Part shown: positions 26,801 to 35,367 of the stretch, in pieces
Layout of the letters: the number at the start of each line of letters is the position of its first letter
Numbering within the stretch: position 1 is the stretch's first letter
Source of the DNA: Acinetobacter sp. NIPH 2100
GTDB taxonomy: Bacteria > Pseudomonadota > Gammaproteobacteria > Pseudomonadales > Moraxellaceae
Reading direction: 5' to 3'
Length of the DNA: 64,000 nucleotides
Assembly (NCBI RefSeq): GCF_000369805.1
Contig: NZ_KB850224.1
Location: forward strand, 3,864,001 to 3,928,000
The notes under the pieces: generated by a model
Databases searched by the model: none
Told to the model about the DNA's origin: nothing
The model's input: the letters and a program-made list of their open reading frames with translations, nothing else
Translations under genes and position numbers: made by a program

Positions 26801-27826
26801 ATGAGCAATAATCAAATTCGCGCTTATGCTGCAATGCAAGCAGGTGAGCAAGTGGTGCCGTACCAATTTGATGCGGGAGACTTAAAAGCCCATCAAGTTG
26901 AAGTCAAAGTTGAATATTGTGGGCTGTGTCACTCCGACCTGTCTGTGATTAATAATGAGTGGCAATCATCGGTTTATCCTGCGGTTGCTGGACATGAAAT
27001 CATTGGTACCATCCTTGCACTGGGATCAGAAGCCAAAGGATTAAAAGTCGGTCAACGCGTGGGGATTGGCTGGACTGCTGAAACCTGCCAAGCCTGTGAT
27101 CCTTGTATTGGTGGCAATCAGGTTTTATGTACAGGTGAGAAAACAGCGACCATCGTTGGTCATGCAGGCGGTTTTGCAGATAAAGTCCGTGCAGGTTGGC
27201 AATGGGTCATTCCCCTTCCAGACGATTTAGATCCCGAAAGTGCTGGCCCACTGCTCTGTGGTGGCATCACGGTATTTGATCCTTTGCTGAAACACAAAAT
27301 CCAAGCCACACATCATGTCGGGGTGATTGGTATTGGTGGTCTCGGTCATATCGCAATTAAGTTGCTTAAAGCATGGGGCTGTGAAATTACCGCTTTCAGC
27401 TCGAACCCAGATAAAACCGAAGAACTCAAAGCTATGGGTGCCGATCACGTGGTCAATAGCCGTGATGCGCAAGCGATTAAAGCACAACGTGGCAAGTTTG
27501 ATTTATTGCTCAGTACGGTCAATGTAACGCTGAATTGGCAAGCCTACTTAAATACTTTGGCACCGAAAGGCAGTCTACATTTCCTCGGAGTAACTTTAGA
27601 ACCGATCCCTGTTTCTGTCGGTGCAATCATGGGAGGTGCTAAATCTGTCACCTCTTCGCCGACTGGTTCACCTTTGGCACTTCGTCAACTTTTACAGTTC
27701 GCTGCACGCAAAAATATCGCACCGCAGGTTGAGTTATTTCCAATGTCACAGCTGAATGAAGCGATTGAAAGACTGCATTCGGGCCAAGCGCGTTATCGTA
27801 TCGTACTCAAAGCTGATTTCGATTAA
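26801..27826 (+). CDS. Zinc-dependent alcohol/aldehyde dehydrogenase (Ahr/YahK-like)
   Basis: Medium-chain NAD(P)-dependent dehydrogenase of 341 residues. Catalytic zinc ligands are Cys43 (CGLCHSD), His65-Glu66 (GHEIIG) and a later Cys in GGIT-preceding LLCGG; structural zinc is held by TCQACDPCIGGNQVLC. The nucleotide-binding motif is GIGGLGH. The start at 26801 is chosen because GGGAG (26791-26795) lies 5 bp upstream; the ATG at 26789 overlaps that ribosome-binding site. Broad aldehyde reductase activity is likely. Its stop codon overlaps the stop of a minus-strand mocR remnant. Confidence 0.9.
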   Translation: MSNNQIRAYAAMQAGEQVVPYQFDAGDLKAHQVEVKVEYCGLCHSDLSVINNEWQSSVYPAVAGHEIIGTILALGSEAKGLKVGQRVGIGWTAETCQACDPCIGGNQVLCTGEKTATIVGHAGGFADKVRAGWQWVIPLPDDLDPESAGPLLCGGITVFDPLLKHKIQATHHVGVIGIGGLGHIAIKLLKAWGCEITAFSSNPDKTEELKAMGADHVVNSRDAQAIKAQRGKFDLLLSTVNVTLNWQAYLNTLAPKGSLHFLGVTLEPIPVSVGAIMGGAKSVTSSPTGSPLALRQLLQFAARKNIAPQVELFPMSQLNEAIERLHSGQARYRIVLKADFD

Positions 27827-27879
27827 TTCATGCTTTTCTGTACCCAATCCGCCAACTGTTGAATCGCTTGGCGGATTTC
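27823..27879 (-). pseudogene. Remnant of a MocR-type regulator 3' end
   Basis: On the minus strand these 57 bp read EIRQAIQQLADWVQKSMN then stop. The intact MocR gene 0.85 kb to the right ends EIRQAIQQLADWTRASLSSLEH, so the first 12 residues match exactly and the last residues diverge. The remnant's stop codon overlaps the adh stop on the other strand, and its upstream edge abuts the stop of the ICL/PEP-mutase gene. This looks like the tail of a former adh-adjacent mocR left behind when the present ICL-like and mocR genes arrived. Confidence 0.75.
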
Positions 27880-28696
27880 ATCTCAGTCTTTTATTCAACT
27901 CAGCCCCAGAGATATTCTCTGCAAAACAGTTAAAATGACCAGTTTCCGCAATCGAAGTGGCTGCTTGAATAAAAGCATGCCATGCGGTCCGTGCCAATGC
28001 ACTCCCTACACTGATTCGTCGAACGCCTAAAGATGCCAGCTCTTGCACACTGAGCTCACTGTCCCATGCAATCAGAACATTCACTGGTTTGGGTGCTACA
28101 GCTTGAACCACCGCAACAATCTGATCTGCTGTTTTTATACCAGGTGCATAAAGACAATCAGCACCCGCAGCAGAATAGGCTTTCAGCCGAGTAATGGTAT
28201 CGTCTAAATCTGGAACGCCAATAAAAAAATTTTCAGCACGTCCGATCAACATCACGTCTTCACCACTTTCATCAATCGCTTTACGTGCTGCGGCTATCCT
28301 CTTAACAGCCTCCTCAAGCTCTCGTAATGGCTTTTCCGTATTTCCAGTCGAATCCTCAATCGATATCCCTGCAACACCTGTTGCAATCGCCATTGTTACG
28401 CTTTCAACAACGCCCTCGATTGTTTCTGCAAAACCACTTTCAAAATCTGCATTCACAGGTAGATCGGTTGATTGAACTATATAACCAAGATGAGCGAGTA
28501 CCTCTGCTCGTGACAACTGTCCATCCGTTTTGCCACAAGACCATGCATAACCCGCACTGGTGGTTGCTAAAGCCTGATAACCGAGTTGCTGCAACATTTT
28601 TGCACTACCTGCATCCCATGGATTGGGCAATACAAAACATCCTGCCTGATGCAGATCACGAAATATTTTTCTTTTTTCAGCAATCGTGCGTTGCAT
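27878..28696 (-). CDS. Isocitrate lyase/PEP mutase family protein
   Basis: TIM-barrel enzyme of the PEP-mutase-like superfamily (PF13714 type), possibly an oxaloacetate decarboxylase or a C-C lyase. Family landmarks are LPNPWDAGSAKMLQQLGYQA, the TTSAGYAWSCGKTDG loop, PVNADFESGF with metal-binding acids, and GAGCLYAPGI-like GADCLYAPGIK. The KKCGH catalytic loop of true isocitrate lyase is absent. I start it at the ATG at 28696 (272 residues), with AAAGGGG about 9 bp upstream; the frame is open to 28771. It is co-directional with the MocR gene upstream, whose stop is 38 bp away. Confidence 0.85.
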   Translation of the reverse strand: MQRTIAEKRKIFRDLHQAGCFVLPNPWDAGSAKMLQQLGYQALATTSAGYAWSCGKTDGQLSRAEVLAHLGYIVQSTDLPVNADFESGFAETIEGVVESVTMAIATGVAGISIEDSTGNTEKPLRELEEAVKRIAAARKAIDESGEDVMLIGRAENFFIGVPDLDDTITRLKAYSAAGADCLYAPGIKTADQIVAVVQAVAPKPVNVLIAWDSELSVQELASLGVRRISVGSALARTAWHAFIQAATSIAETGHFNCFAENISGAELNKRLR

Positions 28697-28734
28697 TTTT
28701 TCGTGCCCCTTTAACTCAGATTGTTGATTAGATC

Positions 28735-30162
28735 TTAATGCTCTAATGAACTTAAACTCGCCCGTGTCCAATCTGCCAATTGTTGAATCGCTTGGCGGAT
28801 TTCTGCTGTTAACGCATGACCTGCATTTAAACGCAAAAAGTGCTGATAACGCCGATCTTCTCCAAATACTTCCCCTGGCACAATATTAATCCCTTGGCCT
28901 TGTGCCAAATAATACAATTCCAAACCTGTAATACTATTTGGTAGTTGCATCCATAAAGCATAGCCCCCTTGTGATTGGCTTAATCCAATCGGAATACCCT
29001 GAAATACCTCGAGAATATAAGCCCGATACTGCTCAACCTGCCGCATCAGTTTAGGTCTTAACTGATCCAAATGTTCTCGATAGCCGCGGCTGTAAATAAA
29101 ATCGGCTAAACCGAGTTGCAACGGCGTATTCACCCCCACATTGTTGGCCAACAATTGCGGTCTTAAATATTGCAGCTGTTGACCCAAGCAAAACCAACCA
29201 ACACGATAAGCTGTAGATAATGATTTCGAGACCGAACCGCACCAGATGACATAGCCCTCATGATCCCAATAGCGGATGGGTAAAGGTCGTTCTTTTTGAA
29301 AGCTACATTCGCCATAAATATCATCTTCCAAGATAAAACATTGATACTGCTGGGCCAGTTGAGCAATCTGCTGTTTTTGCTCATTACTGAGACAATATCC
29401 CAATGGATTCTGAAAATTAGCAGTCAGTAAACAAAGCTTAGCACTGCCCTGTTTCATAAAAAACTCTAAGCGCTCTAGATCAATTCCACGATGATCTGCT
29501 GGAATCTCAATAATCTTGCGTTTCAGGCTAGCCAACATTTGCAACTGACCATTAAAGGTCGGGGTCGGAACTAAAATACTATCGCCCTCTTTGCTGATCT
29601 GTTGGATCAACAGCGATAAGGCAGGCATACAACCATTGGTAATAAAAATATCATCGGTCGCAACATAGATACCATCTTCACGCCAATGATCAGACAAGGC
29701 TTTACGAAGTTGCTGATGTCCCTGTTTATTACAATATAAAAAATCTTCAGGCTGGCAATGTTTCAATGCACGTTGCAAAGAGCGACGCAAGCCATCAACA
29801 GGAATCAAATGCGGAGACAGTTGAATCGCACCCAACGGCGTTAAATGATGCTGAATCGATGCAGTCTGGATTTGATTTTGCAGATCTAAATTTGAAACCT
29901 GACGAGCTTTGGACTCAAAATTCGGGCTGTCAGGTACCGCACTTTGATATTGTCTAGAATTCACAAAATAGCCCGATTTTGCTTTCACATAGATCAGCCC
30001 TTTTGCTTCCAACAATTCATAACACTGCTGTGCCGTACTCAAACTCACACTTTGCTGACGTGCAAATTCCCTTAAGGAACTTAATTTCTGCTGGGGTTGC
30101 AGCTCATGTTGATAAATCTTGTGAGCCAATTGTTCTGCCAAGCGCTGATAGTGAAAAGTCAT
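28735..30162 (-). CDS. MocR-type GntR regulator with aminotransferase domain
   Basis: Fusion of an N-terminal GntR winged helix (LAEQLAHKIYQHELQPQQKL, then SLREFARQQSVSLSTAQQCYELL, residues 7-60) to a type I aminotransferase-like domain that uses PLP as effector. The PLP lysine is in SVSKSLSTAYRVGW, and NFQNPLGYCLS is the conserved cofactor-site segment. Length is 475. Regulators of this class usually control an adjacent gene; the candidates are the ICL/PEP-mutase gene downstream and the lipoprotein gene diverging upstream. Its last 12-codon block is duplicated beside adh. Confidence 0.92.
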   Translation of the reverse strand: MTFHYQRLAEQLAHKIYQHELQPQQKLSSLREFARQQSVSLSTAQQCYELLEAKGLIYVKAKSGYFVNSRQYQSAVPDSPNFESKARQVSNLDLQNQIQTASIQHHLTPLGAIQLSPHLIPVDGLRRSLQRALKHCQPEDFLYCNKQGHQQLRKALSDHWREDGIYVATDDIFITNGCMPALSLLIQQISKEGDSILVPTPTFNGQLQMLASLKRKIIEIPADHRGIDLERLEFFMKQGSAKLCLLTANFQNPLGYCLSNEQKQQIAQLAQQYQCFILEDDIYGECSFQKERPLPIRYWDHEGYVIWCGSVSKSLSTAYRVGWFCLGQQLQYLRPQLLANNVGVNTPLQLGLADFIYSRGYREHLDQLRPKLMRQVEQYRAYILEVFQGIPIGLSQSQGGYALWMQLPNSITGLELYYLAQGQGINIVPGEVFGEDRRYQHFLRLNAGHALTAEIRQAIQQLADWTRASLSSLEH

Positions 30163-30252
30163 CTCTGTACTGCTTTTTTATAAATTTCTGTATCTGTATT
30201 GGTTTATACAACACCTTTAAGCTATAAAAATCAACAGCCAAAGGATAAAACC

Positions 30253-30663
30253 ATGAAAAATAATATCTTATTTATATTAAGCACTGTTTTATTTACAGGC
30301 TGCAACCTCACTGACCAAGCAACCTACCAGCAACAACAGGTGTGTAAGTCTCTTTCAGAAGGATACTTAAGGCTTCAAAATCAACCGACCTATGAATTAT
30401 GGAAAATGGAGAAAGCTGAAGCTCCGCAGCAAACTCGGATCATCAAAATGACCTATAAAAAGCCCAATGAAAATGGTCTGATGCTCTCAAGCAACTTTCT
30501 GCCAACGGTCGAACTTGAATGCAAGTTACAACAGCAACATATTGTGGTTTCTGTAATACAAAAAACGGGACCATCAATTCCAGTGCTGAATGTACAACTT
30601 CAAAATGAGACTATTGGCAAACCGAGAAGCCCTGACTTAGTTGCTCAGTCAAGAACTCAATAA
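30253..30663 (+). CDS. Small hypothetical lipoprotein
   Basis: A 136-residue predicted lipoprotein of unknown function. Its signal sequence MKNNILFILSTVLFTGCNL contains the lipobox FTGC with Cys17. AAGGA lies 7 bp before the ATG at 30253; an in-frame start at 30199 would destroy the signal peptide. The mature part is polar with no recognised domain. It diverges from the MocR gene and its 3' end overlaps the convergent LysR gene by 53 bp. Confidence 0.8.
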   Translation: MKNNILFILSTVLFTGCNLTDQATYQQQQVCKSLSEGYLRLQNQPTYELWKMEKAEAPQQTRIIKMTYKKPNENGLMLSSNFLPTVELECKLQQQHIVVSVIQKTGPSIPVLNVQLQNETIGKPRSPDLVAQSRTQ

Positions 30664-31513
30664 ATAAACGGACCCGTTTCGGCAAGTGCTCTTGTTGATA
30701 ATAAACAGCATGGATGCTTTGATAAGAATGTTCTATCTGATCTTCAAACAGTGCTTCTAGACGCCCTTCTCGCATGTCCTGCCAGATTTCAAACTCGGAG
30801 AGTCTCGCAATGCCTTGCCCACGCAAACATAATTGGCGTACCGTTTCACCACTCGATGCTTTTACTTTGGGCTGGGCCTGAAAATATTCAGCACCAACTT
30901 TAATTGGCCATGTATTGATATAGGTAGGACGGGTAAAACCAATCACATCATGCTCAGTTAATGCCTTGGGATGTAAGGGTTTACCTTTGCGTTGTAAATA
31001 GTCTGGACTAGCAACAATATAAATACGACTTTTACACACCAATTTGGCATGTAAGCTAGAATCATGTAATTCACCAAAACGGAAAGCAACATCGGTCTTA
31101 TGTTCCAAAAGATCAATCACCAAATCATTGCTATTCAACTCGATTTCAATATTGGGATAACACTTTCGAAACTTATGTACCAATGGTGTGATCACATGCA
31201 AGATAAATGGTGTCGCGGAATCTATTCGTATTACCCCCGAGGTATCCTGATCTGATTTTTGTAGTGCCTCTTCGGCGGCATTGAGATCACTTAAAATTTT
31301 ACGGGCCTGTTGCAGGAATTGCTGTCCTTCCTGTGTCAGTTTTAATTTTCGAGTGGTACGCTCTAACAATGTCACTTCAAGTTTAGATTCTAAGCGACTA
31401 AGCGAACGACTCAATCCAGATGCGGTCTGCCCCAGTCGTTCTGCAGCGGCAATAAAGGAACCTGTATCGACAATGGTCATAAAAGCCAGCAGTTCTTCTA
31501 CGGTTGATTTCAT
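30611..31513 (-). CDS. LysR family transcriptional regulator
   Basis: A 300-residue LysR-type regulator. The N-terminal HTH spans about residues 5-62 (FMTIVDTGSFIAAAERLGQT, then SGLSRSLSRLESKL and LLERTTRKLKLTQEG); the rest is the two-lobed effector domain. The ATG at 31513 is preferred over the GTG at 31519 since GAAGGG is then spaced 5 bp upstream. It diverges from dkgB and an MFS exporter across 137 bp, which makes those genes its likely targets. Confidence 0.93.
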   Translation of the reverse strand: MKSTVEELLAFMTIVDTGSFIAAAERLGQTASGLSRSLSRLESKLEVTLLERTTRKLKLTQEGQQFLQQARKILSDLNAAEEALQKSDQDTSGVIRIDSATPFILHVITPLVHKFRKCYPNIEIELNSNDLVIDLLEHKTDVAFRFGELHDSSLHAKLVCKSRIYIVASPDYLQRKGKPLHPKALTEHDVIGFTRPTYINTWPIKVGAEYFQAQPKVKASSGETVRQLCLRGQGIARLSEFEIWQDMREGRLEALFEDQIEHSYQSIHAVYYQQEHLPKRVRLFIEFLTEQLSQGFSVCQ

Positions 31514-31650
31514 TGCCACCCTTCAATTATTGATATTTAGTCAACTGTATTTTGCAAATTCATCTATTTTTTAGCAACAATAATCATCGCAAAATAACAG
31601 CCATCCACAAAATAGCTCTACCGAGCATGCAAAAAGATTAGGTGAAAAAT

Positions 31651-32457
31651 ATGCGTATCCCTCAATTTGGTTTAGGTACTTTCCGTCTTAAAGAACAAGC
31701 GGTAATTGATTCCGTCAAAACAGCCCTAGAAGTAGGCTATCGTGCAATTGATACCGCACAGGTTTATGAAAATGAAACGGCAGTTGGTCAAGCAATTGCT
31801 GAAAGTGGTGTCGCACGTCAAGACTTATTCCTCACCACAAAAATCTGGGTCGACAATTTTGCTGAAGACAAATTCATTCCCAGCTTAAAAGACAGCTTAC
31901 AAAAGCTTCGTACGGATGCTATCGATCTCACCTTGATCCACTGGCCTGCTCCACAACTCGGTGTGTCCATCCCAAGTGTGATGCAATTGCTATTAGAAGC
32001 CAAACAACAAGGTTTGACCAAGCAAATTGGGATCTCGAATTTCAATATTGCTTTGACTCAGCAAGCGATTGACAGCATTGGTGTAGAGCACATTGCAACC
32101 AACCAGATTGAGTTAAGTCCTTATTTGCAGAACCGCACATTGGTCAATTTTTTACGTGAACAGAATATTGATGTGACCTCATACATGACCTTGGCTTATG
32201 GCAAAGTGTTGCACGATCCAACTTTATTGGAGATTGCAGCACAACATCAAGCAACGACTGCACAGGTAGCCTTGGCTTGGGCATTACAAAATGGTTTTGC
32301 TGTGATTCCATCATCAACCAAACGCGAAAACCTGATCAGCAACTTAAAAGCTCAAGACTTAACCTTAAGTGCAGAGGAAATGCAGTTGATCGCTCAGCTT
32401 GAACGTAATGGGCGAGAAGTGAGTCCCGAACCATTTGCGCCTGAATGGGACAAATAA
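31651..32457 (+). CDS. dkgB: 2,5-diketo-D-gluconate reductase B-type aldo/keto reductase
   Basis: NADPH-dependent aldo/keto reductase closely resembling E. coli DkgB, which reduces 2,5-diketogluconate and methylglyoxal-type aldehydes. The catalytic tetrad is visible: Asp and Tyr in DTAQVYENE, Lys in TTKIW and His in LIHWPAP; the NADPH-binding IPSSTKRENL lies near the C-terminus. Length 268 from the ATG at 31651; the GTG at 31642 overlaps the probable ribosome-binding site. It overlaps nothing but is only 1 bp from the MFS gene, so the two are cotranscribed. Confidence 0.93.
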   Translation: MRIPQFGLGTFRLKEQAVIDSVKTALEVGYRAIDTAQVYENETAVGQAIAESGVARQDLFLTTKIWVDNFAEDKFIPSLKDSLQKLRTDAIDLTLIHWPAPQLGVSIPSVMQLLLEAKQQGLTKQIGISNFNIALTQQAIDSIGVEHIATNQIELSPYLQNRTLVNFLREQNIDVTSYMTLAYGKVLHDPTLLEIAAQHQATTAQVALAWALQNGFAVIPSSTKRENLISNLKAQDLTLSAEEMQLIAQLERNGREVSPEPFAPEWDK

Positions 32458-32458
32458 C

Positions 32459-33646
32459 ATGAGCAGCCGCATTAATCTGCCGTTATTGGCATTGGCGATT
32501 GGTGCCTTTGCCATCGGAACCACCGAATTTTCGCCCATGGGCCTGTTGCCCAATATTGCCAATGATCTCGGTGTATCCATCCCAAGTGCCGGCATGCTCA
32601 TTACAGGCTATGCGCTGGGCGTAATGCTGGGCGCACCGATCATGACCTTATGGTTTGGTGGCTTTGCCCGTCGTAATGCCCTGATTCTACTCATGGCAAT
32701 CTTTACCATTGGCAACCTGATCGCAGCCTTTGCCCCCAACTACATGAGCTTAATGGGTGCTCGGTTGATTACCAGCTTAAACCACGGCGCTTTCTTCGGG
32801 ATTGGCTCTGTGGTGGCAGCCAGTGTGGTCCCTGCAAATAAACAGGCCAGTGCAGTGGCCACCATGTTTATGGGTCTGACCATCGCCAATATTGGTGGTG
32901 TCCCGCTGGCAACTTGGGTGGGGCAAAATATTGGTTGGAGAATGTCTTTCCTTGCGATTTCAGCCCTCGGTGTGATCACCATGTTGTCACTCTGGAAAGC
33001 ACTTCCTGTCGGATCGGTTGGACAAAAGCCGAATGTCAAAATGGAATTAGGCGTTCTTACTCGCTTACCCGTGGTCTTGGCCTTGCTCACGACGGTGTTT
33101 GGTGCCTCCGCGATGTTTACCTTATACACCTATATCGCGCCAAGTCTGGTTGAGTTCACCCATGCGTCACCGACCTTTATCACCCTCATGCTGGTTTTGA
33201 TCGGGATCGGTTTCTCGATTGGTAATCACTTTGGTGGTAAGTTCGCTGACTTATCAATTGATAAGACCCTGATTGGTTTCTTGGTCTTGCTGATCACGTT
33301 AATGGTTGTTTTCCCTATCCTTGCCCAAACACAATTAGGTGCAGCGATCGGATTGGTGATCTGGGGTGCAGCGGCCTTTGCCATCGTTCCGCCCTTGCAA
33401 ATGCGCGTGATGTCAGTTGCACATGAAGCCTCTGGACTGGCCTCTTCTGTGAATATTGGTGCGTTTAACTTAGGCAATGCCATTGGTGCGGCAGCAGGTG
33501 GTGCAGTATTAAGTCTCGGCTTGAACTACGCGGCTGTTTCCATAATCGGTGCGGTGCTGGCAGGTATTGGTTTAATCTTGGTTTTCATTCAAATGAGATT
33601 AGCAGCCAAACCAGACACGCCATTACAACAATGCCCGCAAGCTTAA
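32459..33646 (+). CDS. MFS transporter (AraJ/YdhP-like)
   Basis: Twelve-helix major facilitator exporter, 395 residues from the ATG at 32459. The opening LPLLALAIGAFAIGTTEF and the GLLPNIANDLGVSIPSAG stretch are typical of the DHA1 AraJ/YdhP group. Motif C-like glycines occur in helix 5 (IANIGGVPLATWVGQNIGW). It starts 1 bp after dkgB and is followed by a bidirectional terminator. Its substrate is unknown; sugar or small-aldehyde efflux is suggested only by its pairing with dkgB. Confidence 0.9.
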   Translation: MSSRINLPLLALAIGAFAIGTTEFSPMGLLPNIANDLGVSIPSAGMLITGYALGVMLGAPIMTLWFGGFARRNALILLMAIFTIGNLIAAFAPNYMSLMGARLITSLNHGAFFGIGSVVAASVVPANKQASAVATMFMGLTIANIGGVPLATWVGQNIGWRMSFLAISALGVITMLSLWKALPVGSVGQKPNVKMELGVLTRLPVVLALLTTVFGASAMFTLYTYIAPSLVEFTHASPTFITLMLVLIGIGFSIGNHFGGKFADLSIDKTLIGFLVLLITLMVVFPILAQTQLGAAIGLVIWGAAAFAIVPPLQMRVMSVAHEASGLASSVNIGAFNLGNAIGAAAGGAVLSLGLNYAAVSIIGAVLAGIGLILVFIQMRLAAKPDTPLQQCPQA

Positions 33647-33654
33647 GCTCACAT

Positions 33655-33684
33655 AAAAAAGCCTGATTGAAATCAGGCTTTTTT
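33655..33684. terminator. Bidirectional terminator between the MFS and START genes
   Basis: AAAAAAGCCTGATT pairs with AATCAGGCTTTTTT across a two-base loop. It serves both convergent genes. Confidence 0.88.
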
Positions 33685-33685
33685 A

Positions 33686-34336
33686 TTATTTCAATAAATC
33701 TGGCAACTTTGGTTGCGTATATAACGGATTATTCACTTCTTTTTTCATTTTCATGAGCATTTGATAGGGTTGTTGCTGCACAAACATATTCACAAAGCTC
33801 AATGGAATCGCTCCTGCTGGATCTGCATAGCCACTGGTGGTCACTTTAACTTTGTTATTTGCCAAGCGTTGAAAGGTCCAATCACCCGCATATTTGCTTA
33901 AACGCACCACATCAGGCTGCTCAGGATAATTATTTTGAATGGCATTGTTTTTAATACTAATGCTGCCATCCGCATTCTTACTCATTTTCCCTTTAATCAC
34001 CACATCACGGTCTTTTAAAGGAAATGGAAAATCCAAAACCATATACAGGGTGAATTCACCTTTCTTATCATCACGTGACAACATTTGAGCCTTACCCACA
34101 TACGGCACCCATTGTGGCGTACGTTCTACATCCAGTACCACAGCCACGGCACGTTCTAAAGGTACATCAAAGGTTGTTTCAGCTTTATATTGAATAATCG
34201 GATTACTTTCTGTTTGGTAGGTCCAAACTTTAATATTATTGCGATTTAAACTCAGTTTAGCGGTATCGGTTGCAGCAGTTACAGCCAAGCTGCTGATACT
34301 TAGCAGTGTGGCAAGAACAATGTGTTTTTTATTCAT
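33686..34336 (-). CDS. START/SRPBCC-domain secreted protein
   Basis: A 216-residue exported lipid-binding-fold protein. The signal peptide runs MNKKHIVLATLLSISSLAVT and ends near AA. The mature part has START-like features: FDVPLERAVAVVLDVERTPQWVPYV and LDFPFPLKDRDVVIKG, with a C-terminal GAIPLSFVNMFVQQQPYQML segment. The start at 34336 gives the signal peptide; the frame is open to 34402. It is downstream of dapB on the same strand, about 95 bp away. Ligand unknown. Confidence 0.87.
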   Translation of the reverse strand: MNKKHIVLATLLSISSLAVTAATDTAKLSLNRNNIKVWTYQTESNPIIQYKAETTFDVPLERAVAVVLDVERTPQWVPYVGKAQMLSRDDKKGEFTLYMVLDFPFPLKDRDVVIKGKMSKNADGSISIKNNAIQNNYPEQPDVVRLSKYAGDWTFQRLANNKVKVTTSGYADPAGAIPLSFVNMFVQQQPYQMLMKMKKEVNNPLYTQPKLPDLLK

Positions 34337-34431
34337 GTCATGCTCAATTGTTGTAATGGTCAGGAGAGCTTGCGTGACTTCACAGGGAAGAAATCGCAGC
34401 AAGCTCTTTTATAGTACAAAAAAGGAACGTT

Positions 34432-35253
34432 TTATACTTCAATATCGTTAAAGCCTAAAACATCTTTCATATCATATTTACGCGCTTCACGACCAACAAC
34501 CCACGCCGCTGCACGAACTGCACCTGAGGCAAAATTCATACGGTTGGTTGCTTTATGCGTCACTTCTACACGTTCACCTTCACCGATAAACATCACCGTA
34601 TGTTCACCCACGATATCGCCACCGCGAATAGTTTCAAAACCAATGGTTTGACGATCACGCGGACCGGTATAACCTTCACGACCATAGACCGCAACTTCTT
34701 TCAAGTTACGACCTAAAGTATCTGCAATTGCCTCACCCATCATAAATGCCGTGCCTGATGGCGCATCGACTTTATGACGATGGTGCGCTTCAATGATTTC
34801 GATATCCACCGTATCACCAAACACTTTTGCAGCAAGTTCCAATAATTTAATCGAAACGTTCACACCTACTGAATAATTGGCAGCGTACACGACAGGTGTC
34901 TGTGTGGCTGTTTCATCCAAGAAGGCCTTTTGCTCATCCGACATCCCTGTGGTCCCGATCACCATGGCCACACCCGCTTCACGGCATAACTTTAAGTGCT
35001 GTTCAGTTGCGACAGGCGCGGTGAAATCAATCACCACATCACAGTCTTTCAACACTTCACTCAAACTTCCCACGATCTTGACGCCGATGCTGCCAATACC
35101 CGCAAGCTCACCTGCATCTGCACCGACCAAACTGCTTTCTGGACGCTCAACAGCCGCTGCAAGTTGATAGCCTGCTTGTTGTACCGCTTGAATCAGAATA
35201 CGCCCCATGCGTCCGCCTGCACCCAAGATTCCAATGCGTGGAGAAGATGACAT
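34432..35253 (-). CDS. dapB: 4-hydroxy-tetrahydrodipicolinate reductase
   Basis: Second enzyme after dapA in lysine/DAP synthesis, reducing the DapA product with NAD(P)H. The dinucleotide motif GAGGRMG is at 11-17, and the substrate/catalytic loop EAHHRHKVDAPSGTA lies mid-protein. VDFTAPVATEQHLKLC and GTTGMSDEQKAF are also family blocks. Length 273. It is downstream of dnaJ with a terminator between them, an arrangement seen across Acinetobacter and Pseudomonas-type chromosomes. Confidence 0.97.
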   Translation of the reverse strand: MSSSPRIGILGAGGRMGRILIQAVQQAGYQLAAAVERPESSLVGADAGELAGIGSIGVKIVGSLSEVLKDCDVVIDFTAPVATEQHLKLCREAGVAMVIGTTGMSDEQKAFLDETATQTPVVYAANYSVGVNVSIKLLELAAKVFGDTVDIEIIEAHHRHKVDAPSGTAFMMGEAIADTLGRNLKEVAVYGREGYTGPRDRQTIGFETIRGGDIVGEHTVMFIGEGERVEVTHKATNRMNFASGAVRAAAWVVGREARKYDMKDVLGFNDIEV

Positions 35254-35330
35254 AATTTTTCCCAGTCTTTTATTTAAACAATTCAGCTACTATAGCAAAA
35301 CTCTGTGCTTGCGCTAAAAAATTCCAATAA

Positions 35331-35354
35331 AAAACCTGCCGCAGCAGGTTTTTT
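35331..35354 (-). terminator. Terminator after dnaJ
   Basis: AAAAAACCTGC and GCAGGTTTTTT form a stem with a four-base loop. It lies between the dnaJ stop and dapB on the minus strand. Confidence 0.83.
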
Positions 35355-35367
35355 ATGGAGATCTAAT

